The notes under the pieces are model-generated. The model was given only the letters and a program-made list of their open reading frames with translations, ran no database searches and was not told the origin of the DNA. Below, piece after piece: positions 52,534 through 61,605 of a stretch of 64,000 nucleotides of DNA. The stretch lies in contig NZ_OY780936.1 in the NCBI RefSeq assembly GCF_963675905.1, positions 3,481,946 through 3,545,945 of the forward strand. The letters run 5' to 3'. This stretch comes from an uncultured Bacteroides sp. (GTDB taxonomy: Bacteria > Bacteroidota > Bacteroidia > Bacteroidales > Bacteroidaceae). How positions within the stretch are numbered: position 1 is the first letter of the stretch; the number at the start of each line of letters is the position of its first letter. Both the position numbers and the translations under genes were made by a program.

Positions 52534-53613
52534 ATGAATAAAAGAATAAAGTATTATTTGTTTTTCTTCTTTTACGGTTACTGCCTGTTAAATACTTTGG
52601 CTCAGGTCCCTAGTGGATATAATATTGTATGGGCTGATGAATTTAATGATCCTTTGATTGATGGCAAACCAATCGTTAGGGCCAATAATGATTCGTGGTG
52701 GTACGAAACCGGAAATGGTGGTTGGGGAAATAATGAACTGCAATATTATATTGCGGGTATAAATGGCAGTGATACATTAGCGGCTATTAGTAATGGAACT
52801 CTAAAAATAAAAGCCATTCAAAAAAATATTGGTTCCTCACAATATGCCTCTATTCGTATGAATACTGCGCAAAGCTGGAAATATGGTTATTTTGAGATGC
52901 GAGCCAAAATGCCTATAGGAAAAGGTACTTGGCCTGCTTTCTGGATGTTGCCCAAGAATTTTCAAAGCTGGCCGCTTGATGGAGAAATAGACATCATGGA
53001 ATATGTGGGATATGATCCTAACAGAGTACACGGTTCCATACATACCATGAGCTATAATCATAGTATTGGAACACAGCGTACTAGTAATAAAATAATTCAA
53101 AATGCAGAAACGGAATTTCATACCTATGCATTACTTTGGACTGAAGAAAAAATCCGCATTTATGTAGATGGCTATAACTATTTTACATTTAGTAATGATG
53201 GTACGAATAATAAAGATACCTGGCCGTTTAATGCTCCTTTCTATCTAAAACTGAATCTTGCCGTAGGTGGAAACTGGGGCGGAGCAATGGGGGTCGATAC
53301 TAATATCTTTCCTGCCACTTACGAAATAGATTATGTGAGGGTATACCAAAATACAACAGCCATAAATGAAACAAAAGAAGAAAAACTAATTGATTCAAAT
53401 TTTAATAATGTCAGTAATCTACTGCAGGTAAACTTTAAAGAAGAAGGTATTCATCGTTTATCGGTTACTGATATAAAAGGCAGAATAATAAAGAAAATAG
53501 AAACTTCAGATCTTGTCTCTGAAATTGATTGCTCCGGTTGGCCGAAAGGTTTCTATCTGGTTTCTGCAAACAGTGGGAAAAGCTTGTTTACCCAGAAATT
53601 TCTAAAATATTAA
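52534..53613 (+). CDS. GH16 endo-beta-glucanase (laminarinase-like) with sorting-like C-terminus
   Basis: 359 aa from ATG 52534, followed by a signal peptide (MNKRIKYYLFFFFYGYCLLN). Catalytic motif GEIDIMEYVG (E-x-D-x-x-E), with WWYETGNGGWGNNELQYY upstream and the WPFNAPFYLKLNLAVGGNWGG strand downstream, as in family 16 beta-1,3(4)-glucanases. The last 80 residues (HRLSVTDIKGRIIKKIE, then GWPKGFYLVSANSGKSL) look like a T9SS type A sorting domain. It would cut beta-1,3- or mixed-linkage glucan. 11 bp separate it from the GH3 gene. Confidence 0.92.
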   Translation: MNKRIKYYLFFFFYGYCLLNTLAQVPSGYNIVWADEFNDPLIDGKPIVRANNDSWWYETGNGGWGNNELQYYIAGINGSDTLAAISNGTLKIKAIQKNIGSSQYASIRMNTAQSWKYGYFEMRAKMPIGKGTWPAFWMLPKNFQSWPLDGEIDIMEYVGYDPNRVHGSIHTMSYNHSIGTQRTSNKIIQNAETEFHTYALLWTEEKIRIYVDGYNYFTFSNDGTNNKDTWPFNAPFYLKLNLAVGGNWGGAMGVDTNIFPATYEIDYVRVYQNTTAINETKEEKLIDSNFNNVSNLLQVNFKEEGIHRLSVTDIKGRIIKKIETSDLVSEIDCSGWPKGFYLVSANSGKSLFTQKFLKY

Positions 53614-53624
53614 AGCATGACATT

Positions 53625-55874
53625 ATGAAAAGAATATTAGTGTTTTCTATTTGCCTGTTTTTTATCTCTTCAGTTGGTTGTACTGAAGCGAAAAACCTGA
53701 AAGGCGGGCAAATAGAAAAAAAGGTAGAAGATTTGTTATTAAAAATGACACTTGAGGAAAAGGTTGGGCAGATGAATCAAATAAGTTCATCCGTTAATCT
53801 TGAAGAAATGAGCCGAGCAATAAAGAAAGGAGAGGTTGGCTCAATATTAAATGAAATAGATCCGATTCGTGTGAATGCATTGCAACGGTTGGCTGTAGAG
53901 GAATCGAGATTGGGTATTCCTTTACTGATAGCCCGCGATGTGATTCATGGTTTTAAGACTATTTTTCCTATTCCACTTGGGCAGGCAGCTTCTTTTAATC
54001 CTAAGATAGTGGAAGATGGTGCACGGGTAGCCGCTAAAGAAGCTTCATCAGTGGGTATCCGATGGACATTTGCTCCAATGATTGATATTTCACGTGATGC
54101 ACGATGGGGAAGAATTGCTGAAAGTTGTGGAGAAGACACTTATCTTACTTCTGTAATGGGTGCTGCCATGGTTAAAGGCTTTCAGGGAAATTCCTTAAAT
54201 GATCCGACTTCCATTCTTGCATGTGCAAAACACTTTGTAGGTTATGGAGCTGTTGAAGGTGGACGAGATTACAACTCGACACATCTTACAGAACGTCAGC
54301 TCAGGAATGATTATTTACCTCCTTTCGAGGCTGCTACAAAGCAAGGTGCTGCTACATTTATGAGTTCATTTAACGATAATGATGGTGTTCCTTCTTCTGC
54401 CAATCCATTTATACTAAAAACTGTTTTACGAAATGAATGGGGTTTTGATGGGTTTGTTGTTTCTGACTGGGCTTCCATCAAGGAAATGGTTAGTCATGGA
54501 TTTTGTGCCGATGATAAAGAGGCTGCAATGAAAGCTGCAAATGCCGGTGTTGATATGGAAATGGTGAGCTATACATATATGAACCACTTGAAAGAACTGA
54601 TTAAAGAGAATAAAGTGACAGAAAATACAATTGATGATGCTGTTCGTAATATTCTCCGCATAAAATTTCGTTTGGGATTGTTTGATAATCCTTATATTAA
54701 CGAGAAAGCTCCTTCTGTAATGTATTCTTCAGAGAATCTGGCTGCAGCAAAAGCGGCTGCTACTCAGTCGGCAATATTACTGAAAAATGATAATAATACA
54801 TTGCCAATTAATTCATCTGTAAAAACAATAGCTGTTGTTGGCCCTATGGCTGATGCTCCTTACGAACAGATGGGAACATGGGCTTTTGATGGAGAAAAGG
54901 CAAAAACGCAGACTCCGCTTATGGCTTTGAAACAATTTTATGGAGACAAAGTGCAGATTATTTATGAACCTGCTTTAGCATATACTCGTGATAAGAATAC
55001 AGAAAATATTTCAAAGGCAGTCAATGCTGCTAAAAAAGCCGATATAGTACTGGCCTTTGTTGGCGAAGAAGCTATACTTTCCGGTGAGGCTCACTGTTTG
55101 GCCGATCTTCACCTTCTGGGTGCTCAGAGTGCTTTGATTAAAGCTTTGGCTGAAACAGGCAAACCATTGGTTACTGTTGTTATGGCTGGAAGACCTCTTA
55201 CAATTGGAAAAGAGGTTGAAATGTCTAACTCTGTTCTTTATTCTTTTCACCCGGGAACAATGGGTGGACCGGCTATTGCTGATCTTCTTTTCGGTAAATC
55301 TGTTCCTAGTGGAAAAACTCCTGTAACTTTCCCTAAGGAAGTGGGACAAATACCGCTGTATTACAATCACAACAATACGGGCCGTCCTGCTACAAAAAAA
55401 GAAACATTACTCGATAATATTGAGGTTGGAGCCGGACAGACATCTTTGGGCTGTACATCTTTCTACATGGATGCAGGTTTCGATCCTTTATTCCCATTCG
55501 GATATGGTCTTTCATATACTACTTTTCAGTATAATAATTTAAAACTTTCTGCAACTGAATTTACTCCTAAAGGTCAGATAGAAGTTACTTTCGATTTAAA
55601 GAATACCGGGAAATATGAAGGAACAGAAGTGGCTCAGCTATATGCTCGGGATAAAGTGGGTTCGGTAACTCGTCCGGTGAAGGAATTAAAGCGTTTTACC
55701 CGTGTTACACTTAAACCAGGAGAGACAAAGAATATCTCTTTTACACTTCCGGTTGAGGAACTTGCTTTTTGGAATATAGATATGAAAAAGGTGGTTGAAC
55801 CCGGTGATTTTACTCTTTGGGTGGGAACAAATAGTCAGGAAGGTATTTCTGCTGATTTTAAAGTAGTAGAATAA
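53625..55874 (+). CDS. GH3 beta-glucosidase, lipoprotein
   Basis: 749 aa from ATG 53625, with a lipoprotein-like signal ending SSVGC. GH3 N-terminal barrel: LARDVIHGFKTIFPIPLGQ, KHFVGYGAVEGGRDYN, nucleophile Asp in DGFVVSDWASI. The (alpha/beta) sandwich has VAVVGPMAD, and a fibronectin III-like domain ends the protein. It releases glucose from the oligosaccharides made by GH16. A longer frame starts inside the GH16 gene and is rejected. 1 bp separates it from the GH5 gene. Confidence 0.94.
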   Translation: MKRILVFSICLFFISSVGCTEAKNLKGGQIEKKVEDLLLKMTLEEKVGQMNQISSSVNLEEMSRAIKKGEVGSILNEIDPIRVNALQRLAVEESRLGIPLLIARDVIHGFKTIFPIPLGQAASFNPKIVEDGARVAAKEASSVGIRWTFAPMIDISRDARWGRIAESCGEDTYLTSVMGAAMVKGFQGNSLNDPTSILACAKHFVGYGAVEGGRDYNSTHLTERQLRNDYLPPFEAATKQGAATFMSSFNDNDGVPSSANPFILKTVLRNEWGFDGFVVSDWASIKEMVSHGFCADDKEAAMKAANAGVDMEMVSYTYMNHLKELIKENKVTENTIDDAVRNILRIKFRLGLFDNPYINEKAPSVMYSSENLAAAKAAATQSAILLKNDNNTLPINSSVKTIAVVGPMADAPYEQMGTWAFDGEKAKTQTPLMALKQFYGDKVQIIYEPALAYTRDKNTENISKAVNAAKKADIVLAFVGEEAILSGEAHCLADLHLLGAQSALIKALAETGKPLVTVVMAGRPLTIGKEVEMSNSVLYSFHPGTMGGPAIADLLFGKSVPSGKTPVTFPKEVGQIPLYYNHNNTGRPATKKETLLDNIEVGAGQTSLGCTSFYMDAGFDPLFPFGYGLSYTTFQYNNLKLSATEFTPKGQIEVTFDLKNTGKYEGTEVAQLYARDKVGSVTRPVKELKRFTRVTLKPGETKNISFTLPVEELAFWNIDMKKVVEPGDFTLWVGTNSQEGISADFKVVE

Positions 55875-55875
55875 A

Positions 55876-57117
55876 ATGAAAAATATAGTTTCTTTTTTCT
55901 TTTTGTTGCTAGTATTGGTTGGTTGTCAACCTAAAACAATGCATGATCTTTCCTCTAATTCTTTTATTAAAGTTGATGGACAGAATCTAAAGAAACCAAA
56001 TGGAGATAAATTTCTTATTAAGGGAATAAACCTTGGTAATTGGTTGAATCCCGAAGGATATATGTTTTCCTTTAAAGAAGTTAGCTCTGCAAGGTTAATT
56101 GATCAGGCTCTTCGTGAAATGGTAGGGCCGGATGTTGTTAATCAATTCTGGAAAGATTTTAAAGACAATTATGTAACCTGGGAGGATATTAATTATATCA
56201 AGGAAACCGGGATGAATTCTATTCGTTTACCGTTCCATTATAAGTTGTTTACTGATGAAGATTATATGGGATTAAGTAAAGATCAGGATGGATTTGCCAG
56301 AATAGACTCTTTGATAAGTTGGTGCAGAGATGCCGGTTTATATGTTATTCTTGATATGCATGATGCTCCTGGCGGACAAACGGGTGATAATATTGATGAT
56401 AGTTATGGCTATCCATGGCTTTTCTCCAGCAAAGAAAGTCAGCAACTGTTTTGTGAAATATGGAAAAAGATAGCTGCCAGATATAAAAATGAACCGGTAA
56501 TCTTAGGTTATGACTTGTTGAATGAACCTATTGCTCCTTATTTTAATAATATGGAGGAATTAAATGCGCAACTTGAACCTCTCTATAAACTAGCAGTAAA
56601 GGCAATACGCGAAGTTGATAAAAATCATGTTGTATTATTGGGTGGTGCACAGTGGAACGGAAACTTTAAAGTATTTAATGACTCAAAGTTTGATTCGAAT
56701 ATGATGTATACCTGCCATCGTTACTGGTGTGATACTCTTCAAACGAATCTGCAGGATTTAATTGATTTTCGAAATAAGGTAAATCTTCCGCTTTACATGG
56801 GAGAGACAGGAGAAAATACTGATGCCTGGGTTAATGCTTTTCGTAGTTTGATGGAAAAAAATAACATGGGATGGCATTTCTGGCCTTACAAAAAACTAAA
56901 AACCAGTAGTTGTATGGTGAAGATTAAAGAGCCAGAAAACTGGGATATGATCATTAAATATACAGAGCAACCTCGTGGAAACTTTAAACAGATAAGAGAA
57001 GCCCGACCTGATCAGGAATTAGTAAAGAAAGCCTTAGCCGAATTTATTCAAAACTGTAAGTTTAAGTCTTGTACAAAGAATGAAGGTTATATTAAAGCTT
57101 TGGGTATGAAACCATAA
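55876..57117 (+). CDS. GH5-family glucanase, lipoprotein
   Basis: 413 aa. Signal with lipobox VLVGC (Cys17). Clan A barrel: IKGINLGNWLNPEGYMF, TGMNSIRLPFHYK, VILDMHDAPGGQ, the acid/base in DLLNEPIAP and the nucleophile in LYMGETGEN, which is the GH5 pattern. The INLGNWL start is reminiscent of exo-beta-1,3-glucanases. The subfamily cannot be set by eye. Tightly linked to GH3 upstream and 28 bp before the second GH3. Confidence 0.87.
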   Translation: MKNIVSFFFLLLVLVGCQPKTMHDLSSNSFIKVDGQNLKKPNGDKFLIKGINLGNWLNPEGYMFSFKEVSSARLIDQALREMVGPDVVNQFWKDFKDNYVTWEDINYIKETGMNSIRLPFHYKLFTDEDYMGLSKDQDGFARIDSLISWCRDAGLYVILDMHDAPGGQTGDNIDDSYGYPWLFSSKESQQLFCEIWKKIAARYKNEPVILGYDLLNEPIAPYFNNMEELNAQLEPLYKLAVKAIREVDKNHVVLLGGAQWNGNFKVFNDSKFDSNMMYTCHRYWCDTLQTNLQDLIDFRNKVNLPLYMGETGENTDAWVNAFRSLMEKNNMGWHFWPYKKLKTSSCMVKIKEPENWDMIIKYTEQPRGNFKQIREARPDQELVKKALAEFIQNCKFKSCTKNEGYIKALGMKP

Positions 57118-57145
57118 TTTTAGAATAGATTATATATCATTAGCC

Positions 57146-59365
57146 ATGAATAAAATAAAGGAATTAGTTGTTTTAAGTCTCACTCTTTTATCAGTTCCGC
57201 TGTTTGCACAGCAGAAAAAAGCTGCGTATTTAGATGACAGTAAACCGATAGAAGAAAGAATTGAGGATGCTCTTTCACGCATGACACTGGAAGAAAAAGT
57301 AGCTATGTGTCATGCACAGTCAAAGTTCAGCTCGGCAGGTGTGTCACGTTTAGGCATACCTGAGGTGTGGTGTACCGATGGTCCGCACGGCATTCGTGCC
57401 GAAGTGTTCTGGGATGAATGGAATACTGCAGGATGGACAAACGATTCTTGCATAGCTTTCCCGGCTCTTACCTGTCTGGCTGCCACATGGAATCCAGAAA
57501 TGTCTGGGCTTTACGGTAAATCTATTGGCGAAGAAGCCCGTTACCGCAACAAAAATGTGTTATTGGGACCGGGTGTAAACATATACCGCACTCCTCTGAA
57601 CGGACGAAATTTTGAGTATATGGGAGAAGATCCCTATTTATCATCTACTATGGTAGTTCCTTATATCCAGGAAGTTCAGAAGAATGGAGTGGCAGCTTGT
57701 GTGAAACACTTTGCATTGAATAATCAAGAAGTAGACCGAGACCACGTTAATGTAAATGTTAGCGACCGTGCCTTGTATGAAATCTATCTGCCGGCCTTTA
57801 AAGCAGCTGTTCAGAAAGGTGGAGCCTGGGCTATAATGGGCTCATACAATAAGTACAAAGGAGAACATTGCTGTCACAATCAGTATTTACTCAACGATAT
57901 TCTTCGCAAGGAATGGGGATTTGATGGAGTAGTAGTTTCCGACTGGGGTGGCGTGCATGATACAAAACAGGCTATTTACAACGGATTGGATATGGAGTTT
58001 GGTACCTGGACCAACGGACTGAACTGGAGTGCCAGTAATGCATACGATAATTATTATCTGGCCATGCCGTTCTTGAAGTTGATACGCTCAGGCGAAGTCA
58101 AAGAAGAAGAGGTGGACAAGAAAGTACGGAAGATTCTTCGGATGATTTTCCGTACTACCATGAACAAGAACCGTCCATTCGGGTCGTTTGGAACTGAGGA
58201 GCATGCTTTGGCGGGACGAAAAATTGCTCAGGAAGGTATTGTTCTATTGCAGAACAACAAAAATATTTTGCCGGTTGACCTTGCAAAGGTAAAGAGAATT
58301 GCCGTTATCGGTGAGAATGCCGTTAAAAGAATGACCATCGGCGGTGGAAGCTCTTCACTGAAAGTTAAATATGAGCAGTCTCCTTTGGCCGGATTAAAAC
58401 AACGGATAGGATCGCAGGCTGAAATTGTTTATGCACCGGGATATGAATCACCCGCTGTAGCCGAACAGGACGTGAAAGGTGCCAAAGCGCCCGAACAGAA
58501 AGTTATAGATGTGTTGGGATTAAGAGAGGAAGCCGTTGCTGCAGCAAAAAAATCAGATATTGTTCTTTTCTTTGGTGGACTGAACAAGAATGAACATCAG
58601 GATTGTGAAGGAGTAGATCGTAAGGAGTATGAATTACCTTATAATCAGAATGAACTGATAAGCGCATTGGCAAAAGCCAATCCGAATCTTGTGGTTGTGC
58701 TTATTACAGGCAATGGAGTAGCAATGCCCTGGGCAAAAGAGGTTCCTGCTATTGTAGAAGGATGGTATAGCGGAACGGAAGCAGGAAATGCCATTGCTTC
58801 TGTATTGGTGGGCGATGTAAATCCATCGGGCAAACTGCCTTTCACCATTCCGGTAAGCCTGAAAGATAACGGTGCCACTGTTATGGGCGACTATCCGGGC
58901 GATGGCAAGGAACAAACTTATAAAGAGAATATTTTTGTGGGATACCGTTGGGCTGATAAGCAGAAAGCCAAACCATTGTTTAGCTTTGGTCATGGACTGA
59001 GTTATACAACTTTTGCCTATGGAAAAGCAGAAATAGATAAATCAAAAATGTCTGCAGATGAGCAGCTTACCGTCAGTGTAAAAGTTAAGAATACCGGTAA
59101 ACGTTCCGGTTCGGAAGTTGTTCAGCTGTATATTAGTGATTTAAAATCCTCTCTTCCTCGTCCGGTAAAAGAGCTGAAAGGCTTTAAAAAGATTCAGCTA
59201 AATGCAGGTGAAGAGCAAAAGGTTTCATTTACTATATCTAAAGAAGAGTTAAGCTTCTATGATGATACAAAGCACTCGTGGATAGCCGAACCAGGAATGT
59301 TTGAAGCCATTGTAGGAGCCTCTTCTACAGATATCCGATCAAAAGTTTCTTTTGAATTGAAGTAG
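57146..59365 (+). CDS. GH3 beta-glucosidase, second copy
   Basis: 739 aa with signal peptide (to about residue 22, PLFAQQ). WCTDGPHGIRAEVFWDEW, NGRNFEYMGEDPYLSS, KHFALNNQEVDRDHVN, the nucleophile Asp in DGVVVSDWGGVHD, and a C-terminal fibronectin III-like domain. It is as distant from the first GH3 as different subfamilies usually are, so the two probably cut different linkages or positions. Last gene of the locus, followed by a terminator at 59416. Confidence 0.94.
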   Translation: MNKIKELVVLSLTLLSVPLFAQQKKAAYLDDSKPIEERIEDALSRMTLEEKVAMCHAQSKFSSAGVSRLGIPEVWCTDGPHGIRAEVFWDEWNTAGWTNDSCIAFPALTCLAATWNPEMSGLYGKSIGEEARYRNKNVLLGPGVNIYRTPLNGRNFEYMGEDPYLSSTMVVPYIQEVQKNGVAACVKHFALNNQEVDRDHVNVNVSDRALYEIYLPAFKAAVQKGGAWAIMGSYNKYKGEHCCHNQYLLNDILRKEWGFDGVVVSDWGGVHDTKQAIYNGLDMEFGTWTNGLNWSASNAYDNYYLAMPFLKLIRSGEVKEEEVDKKVRKILRMIFRTTMNKNRPFGSFGTEEHALAGRKIAQEGIVLLQNNKNILPVDLAKVKRIAVIGENAVKRMTIGGGSSSLKVKYEQSPLAGLKQRIGSQAEIVYAPGYESPAVAEQDVKGAKAPEQKVIDVLGLREEAVAAAKKSDIVLFFGGLNKNEHQDCEGVDRKEYELPYNQNELISALAKANPNLVVVLITGNGVAMPWAKEVPAIVEGWYSGTEAGNAIASVLVGDVNPSGKLPFTIPVSLKDNGATVMGDYPGDGKEQTYKENIFVGYRWADKQKAKPLFSFGHGLSYTTFAYGKAEIDKSKMSADEQLTVSVKVKNTGKRSGSEVVQLYISDLKSSLPRPVKELKGFKKIQLNAGEEQKVSFTISKEELSFYDDTKHSWIAEPGMFEAIVGASSTDIRSKVSFELK

Positions 59366-59415
59366 GTATTTCCATATATTTTAAGAGTTAAAAGTGATTG
59401 GTTAGATGTTGGTGG

Positions 59416-59455
59416 GAACGTAAAGTGCAAGTTGTGCTTTGCGTTCTCTTTTTTA
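59416..59455 (+). terminator. Terminator of the beta-glucan locus
   Basis: GAACGTAAAGTGCA (59416-59429) pairs with TGTGCTTTGCGTTC (59433-59446) with minor mismatch, followed by a T-rich run to 59455. Confidence 0.75.
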
Positions 59456-59655
59456 TTCTCAAAGAGTACATGTTGTTTTGCTCCTGTCTGCTTTTTTGTA
59501 GAATTTAGTTCTTTATTTATCAGCTAAATAAAGTAAATCCGGCAAAAATACAGAACTTAAATTCGTATCGTTTTGTTATTAGTGTAGAAATATAATATTC
59601 TTTTCATCGATATATAATTAGTGAACAAGGTTTAATATTATGGGAGGATTAAATT

Positions 59656-59856
59656 ATGAAACGACCGGCATCTCTTATCTGTGGCATTATTCTTTTAATA
59701 TTTGCCTTTTTACAACTTATTCGTTATACATTCGCAGTTCCAGTTGTAGTTAATGACATTACAGTGCCAATTTGGGTAAGTGCTGTTATAGCAATTATTT
59801 TTGGTATGATGGCTTTTTGGCTGTTTAATGAAAGAAAAAACGGCTTGGAAAGGTGA
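59656..59856 (+). CDS. Small two-helix membrane protein
   Basis: 66 aa with two hydrophobic helices (residues about 7-28 and 41-60) and a charged C-terminus. GGGAGG lies 9 bases upstream of the ATG, an unusually clear ribosome-binding site for this genome. Function unknown; the family is not recognised with certainty. Its TGA stop is formed by the first unit of an 11-bp repeat. Confidence 0.65.
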   Translation: MKRPASLICGIILLIFAFLQLIRYTFAVPVVVNDITVPIWVSAVIAIIFGMMAFWLFNERKNGLER

Positions 59857-59904
59857 GGGATGAGTGAAAAAGTGAGGGATGAGTGAGGGATTAGTGAGAG
59901 ATAA
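59853..59904 (+). repeat. 11-bp GTGAGGGATGA tandem repeat
   Basis: GTGAGGGATGA at 59853, then GTGAGGGATGA, GTGAGGGATTA and GTGAGAGATAA in perfect 11-bp steps from 59872. Another GTGAGGGA lies at 59958. CCATCACC near 59912 and GTGATGG near 59966 could pair. The rest of the 59857-60453 stretch contains a hairpin at 60178 and the argR control region. Confidence 0.75.
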
Positions 59905-60177
59905 AAATGCATCCATCACCTTGTAACTCTCTTTTAATGAGTGCGTTATTGCGAATGGTGAGGGAGTGATGGAAATTTTTTGTTTTATCATATTATTGTC
60001 GGAATGCGAAATAATAGAATTCAATAACAGGCAAAAATTATTCAGCAATCCCTGTCCGGTTATTGGTCAATGAATATTATTTATTCACCAGTGCTTTTTA
60101 TTTATTGGTGAATGGATTTTGTGATTATAATATAGCATAAAAAGTTATCTTTCAGATATATGCAGATGTTTGCTACT

Positions 60178-60224
60178 AATCATGAACATGTTTATCTCCA
60201 AAAATATGTTCATGATTTTTTTTA
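60178..60224. terminator. Hairpin with T run, orphan
   Basis: AATCATGAACAT (60178-60189) and ATGTTCATGATT (60206-60217), a perfect 12-bp stem, followed by T residues. It lies 320 bases after the nearest plus-strand gene and may end a longer transcript from the small membrane protein gene. Confidence 0.5.
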
Positions 60225-60367
60225 TATTCCCCGTTTATGTCGTGTAAGATTGCTGAACTTATAAATCTCTTTGTTTGTTGTTATAAAAAACATAATGAAA
60301 GAAAAGTGTATATTCTTTCCAAAATATGTGCAAAAAACAATCTATATTCGTTTTTATACTATTTATT

Positions 60368-60402
60368 ATGCATAAAATTAAAAATATTCTTGTTTTATGC
60401 AT
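60368..60402. promoter_or_regulatory. Candidate ArgR operator
   Basis: ATGCATAAAA (60368-60377) and TTTTATGCAT (60393-60402) form a perfect inverted repeat just upstream of the argR promoter. A/T-rich half-sites with TGCATAAA resemble ARG boxes and the position suits autoregulation. Confidence 0.45.
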
Positions 60403-60422
60403 TTTGTTTCCAAAATAATGTA

Positions 60423-60430
60423 TACTTTTG
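60423..60430 (+). promoter_or_regulatory. Candidate -7 box for the arg operon
   Basis: TACTTTTG, 23 bases before the argR ATG. Confidence 0.55.
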
Positions 60431-60453
60431 CGTTCAATTTAGAATAATTATAC

Positions 60454-60930
60454 ATGACGACGAACAAAAGTAAACGATTAGATTCGATAAAGATGATTAT
60501 CTCTAGCAAAGAGATAAGTAGTCAGGAAGAGCTGCTTCAAGAGTTGGCTAAGGAAGGCTATGAACTTACACAAGCTACTTTGTCAAGGGACTTAAAGCAA
60601 ATGAAAGTTGCAAAAGCTGCCACAACAAATGGTAATTATGTGTATGTTTTACCGAATGACACCATGTATAAAAGGACGATTGATGTGCCTAGTGCTGGTG
60701 AGATGTTGTTGCAAAGCGGTTTTAAATCTATTGATTTTTCCGGAAATATGGCTGTTATAAAAACACGTCCCGGATACGCAAGTAGTCTGGCTTATGACAT
60801 CGATAACCGTGAATATAAAGATATTATTGGCACTATTGCAGGAGATGATACAATATTGTTGGTTTTCAGGGACGGCTATTCCCGAAATGAAATAAGACAG
60901 TCATTGTCTCAGATTATTCCGAATATTTAA
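60454..60930 (+). CDS. argR: Arginine repressor
   Basis: 158 aa. N-terminal winged helix (ISSQEELLQELAKEGYELTQATLSRDLKQMKV, with the SRDLK recognition region). The C-terminal hexamerisation and arginine-binding domain ends IIGTIAGDDTILLVFRDG (the GTIAGDDT motif). It represses or activates arginine genes in response to L-arginine. It heads the operon, an autoregulated arrangement. Confidence 0.95.
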   Translation: MTTNKSKRLDSIKMIISSKEISSQEELLQELAKEGYELTQATLSRDLKQMKVAKAATTNGNYVYVLPNDTMYKRTIDVPSAGEMLLQSGFKSIDFSGNMAVIKTRPGYASSLAYDIDNREYKDIIGTIAGDDTILLVFRDGYSRNEIRQSLSQIIPNI

Positions 60931-60970
60931 TCTACATAATAACACTAAAAATATAACATTAAAGGAAAAA

Positions 60971-61582
60971 ATGGAAATCAATATTGAAATTCTTGTAGCC
61001 AACGAGAGTCATATTCCATACGTTGACATTATTTTAAACACAATAGAAGCAGCTGCCAAGGTTCGTGGAACCGGCATTGCAAAGCGCTCTCCCGAATACG
61101 TAAAGCAAAAAATGATTGAGGGAAAAGCAATTATTGCCCTTTGCGAAAATGAGTTTGCTGGATTTTGCTATATAGAAACATGGAGCAACAAAGCATTTGT
61201 TGCCAATTCAGGATTAATTGTTGTTGATAAATTCCGTGGTCATGGCCTGGCAAAGAAAATCAAGCGTCGTGCATTCGAACTTTCACGCCAACGTTTTCCG
61301 GAAGCTAAAATATTTGGTTTAACTTCTGGTCTTGCAGTAATGAAAATTAATTCTGAATTAGGATATGTTCCTGTAACTTTCTCAGAACTTACTGACGATG
61401 AGGCTTTCTGGAAAGGTTGTCAGAGCTGTGTCAATTACGATATTCTTCAAAGAACGGGTGGAACAAAATGTATTTGTACTGCTATGCTTTATGATCCTGC
61501 AAAACATCCGGATGATCCCTTCAACAAAGCAAAGAATGATAAAGAAGAGACAAGAGAAGCAGAAGAATCAGAAAACAAATAA
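60971..61582 (+). CDS. GNAT acyltransferase of the arginine operon
   Basis: 203 aa. GNAT core with NSGLIVVDKFRGHGLAKKIKRR (R-G-x-G-x-A loop) and an unusual C-terminal Cys pattern, GCQSC and GTKCICTAM, which could bind metal. It lies in the arg operon (40 bp after argR, 23 bp before argG) where no classical argA or argJ is seen. Bacteroides make arginine through N-succinylated intermediates, so this protein is a good candidate for the first step, N-succinyl- or N-acetylglutamate synthase. The substrate is inferred. Confidence 0.8.
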   Translation: MEINIEILVANESHIPYVDIILNTIEAAAKVRGTGIAKRSPEYVKQKMIEGKAIIALCENEFAGFCYIETWSNKAFVANSGLIVVDKFRGHGLAKKIKRRAFELSRQRFPEAKIFGLTSGLAVMKINSELGYVPVTFSELTDDEAFWKGCQSCVNYDILQRTGGTKCICTAMLYDPAKHPDDPFNKAKNDKEETREAEESENK

Positions 61583-61605
61583 GGTTATAAAAATATTAGA
61601 TAGAT

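Noticed and set aside
60237-60473. 78-aa frame on the plus strand before argR
   Set aside because: It runs through the ArgR-box palindrome and the -7 box of argR and overlaps the argR start; its composition (many Cys, Phe, Tyr) is that of translated AT-rich non-coding DNA.
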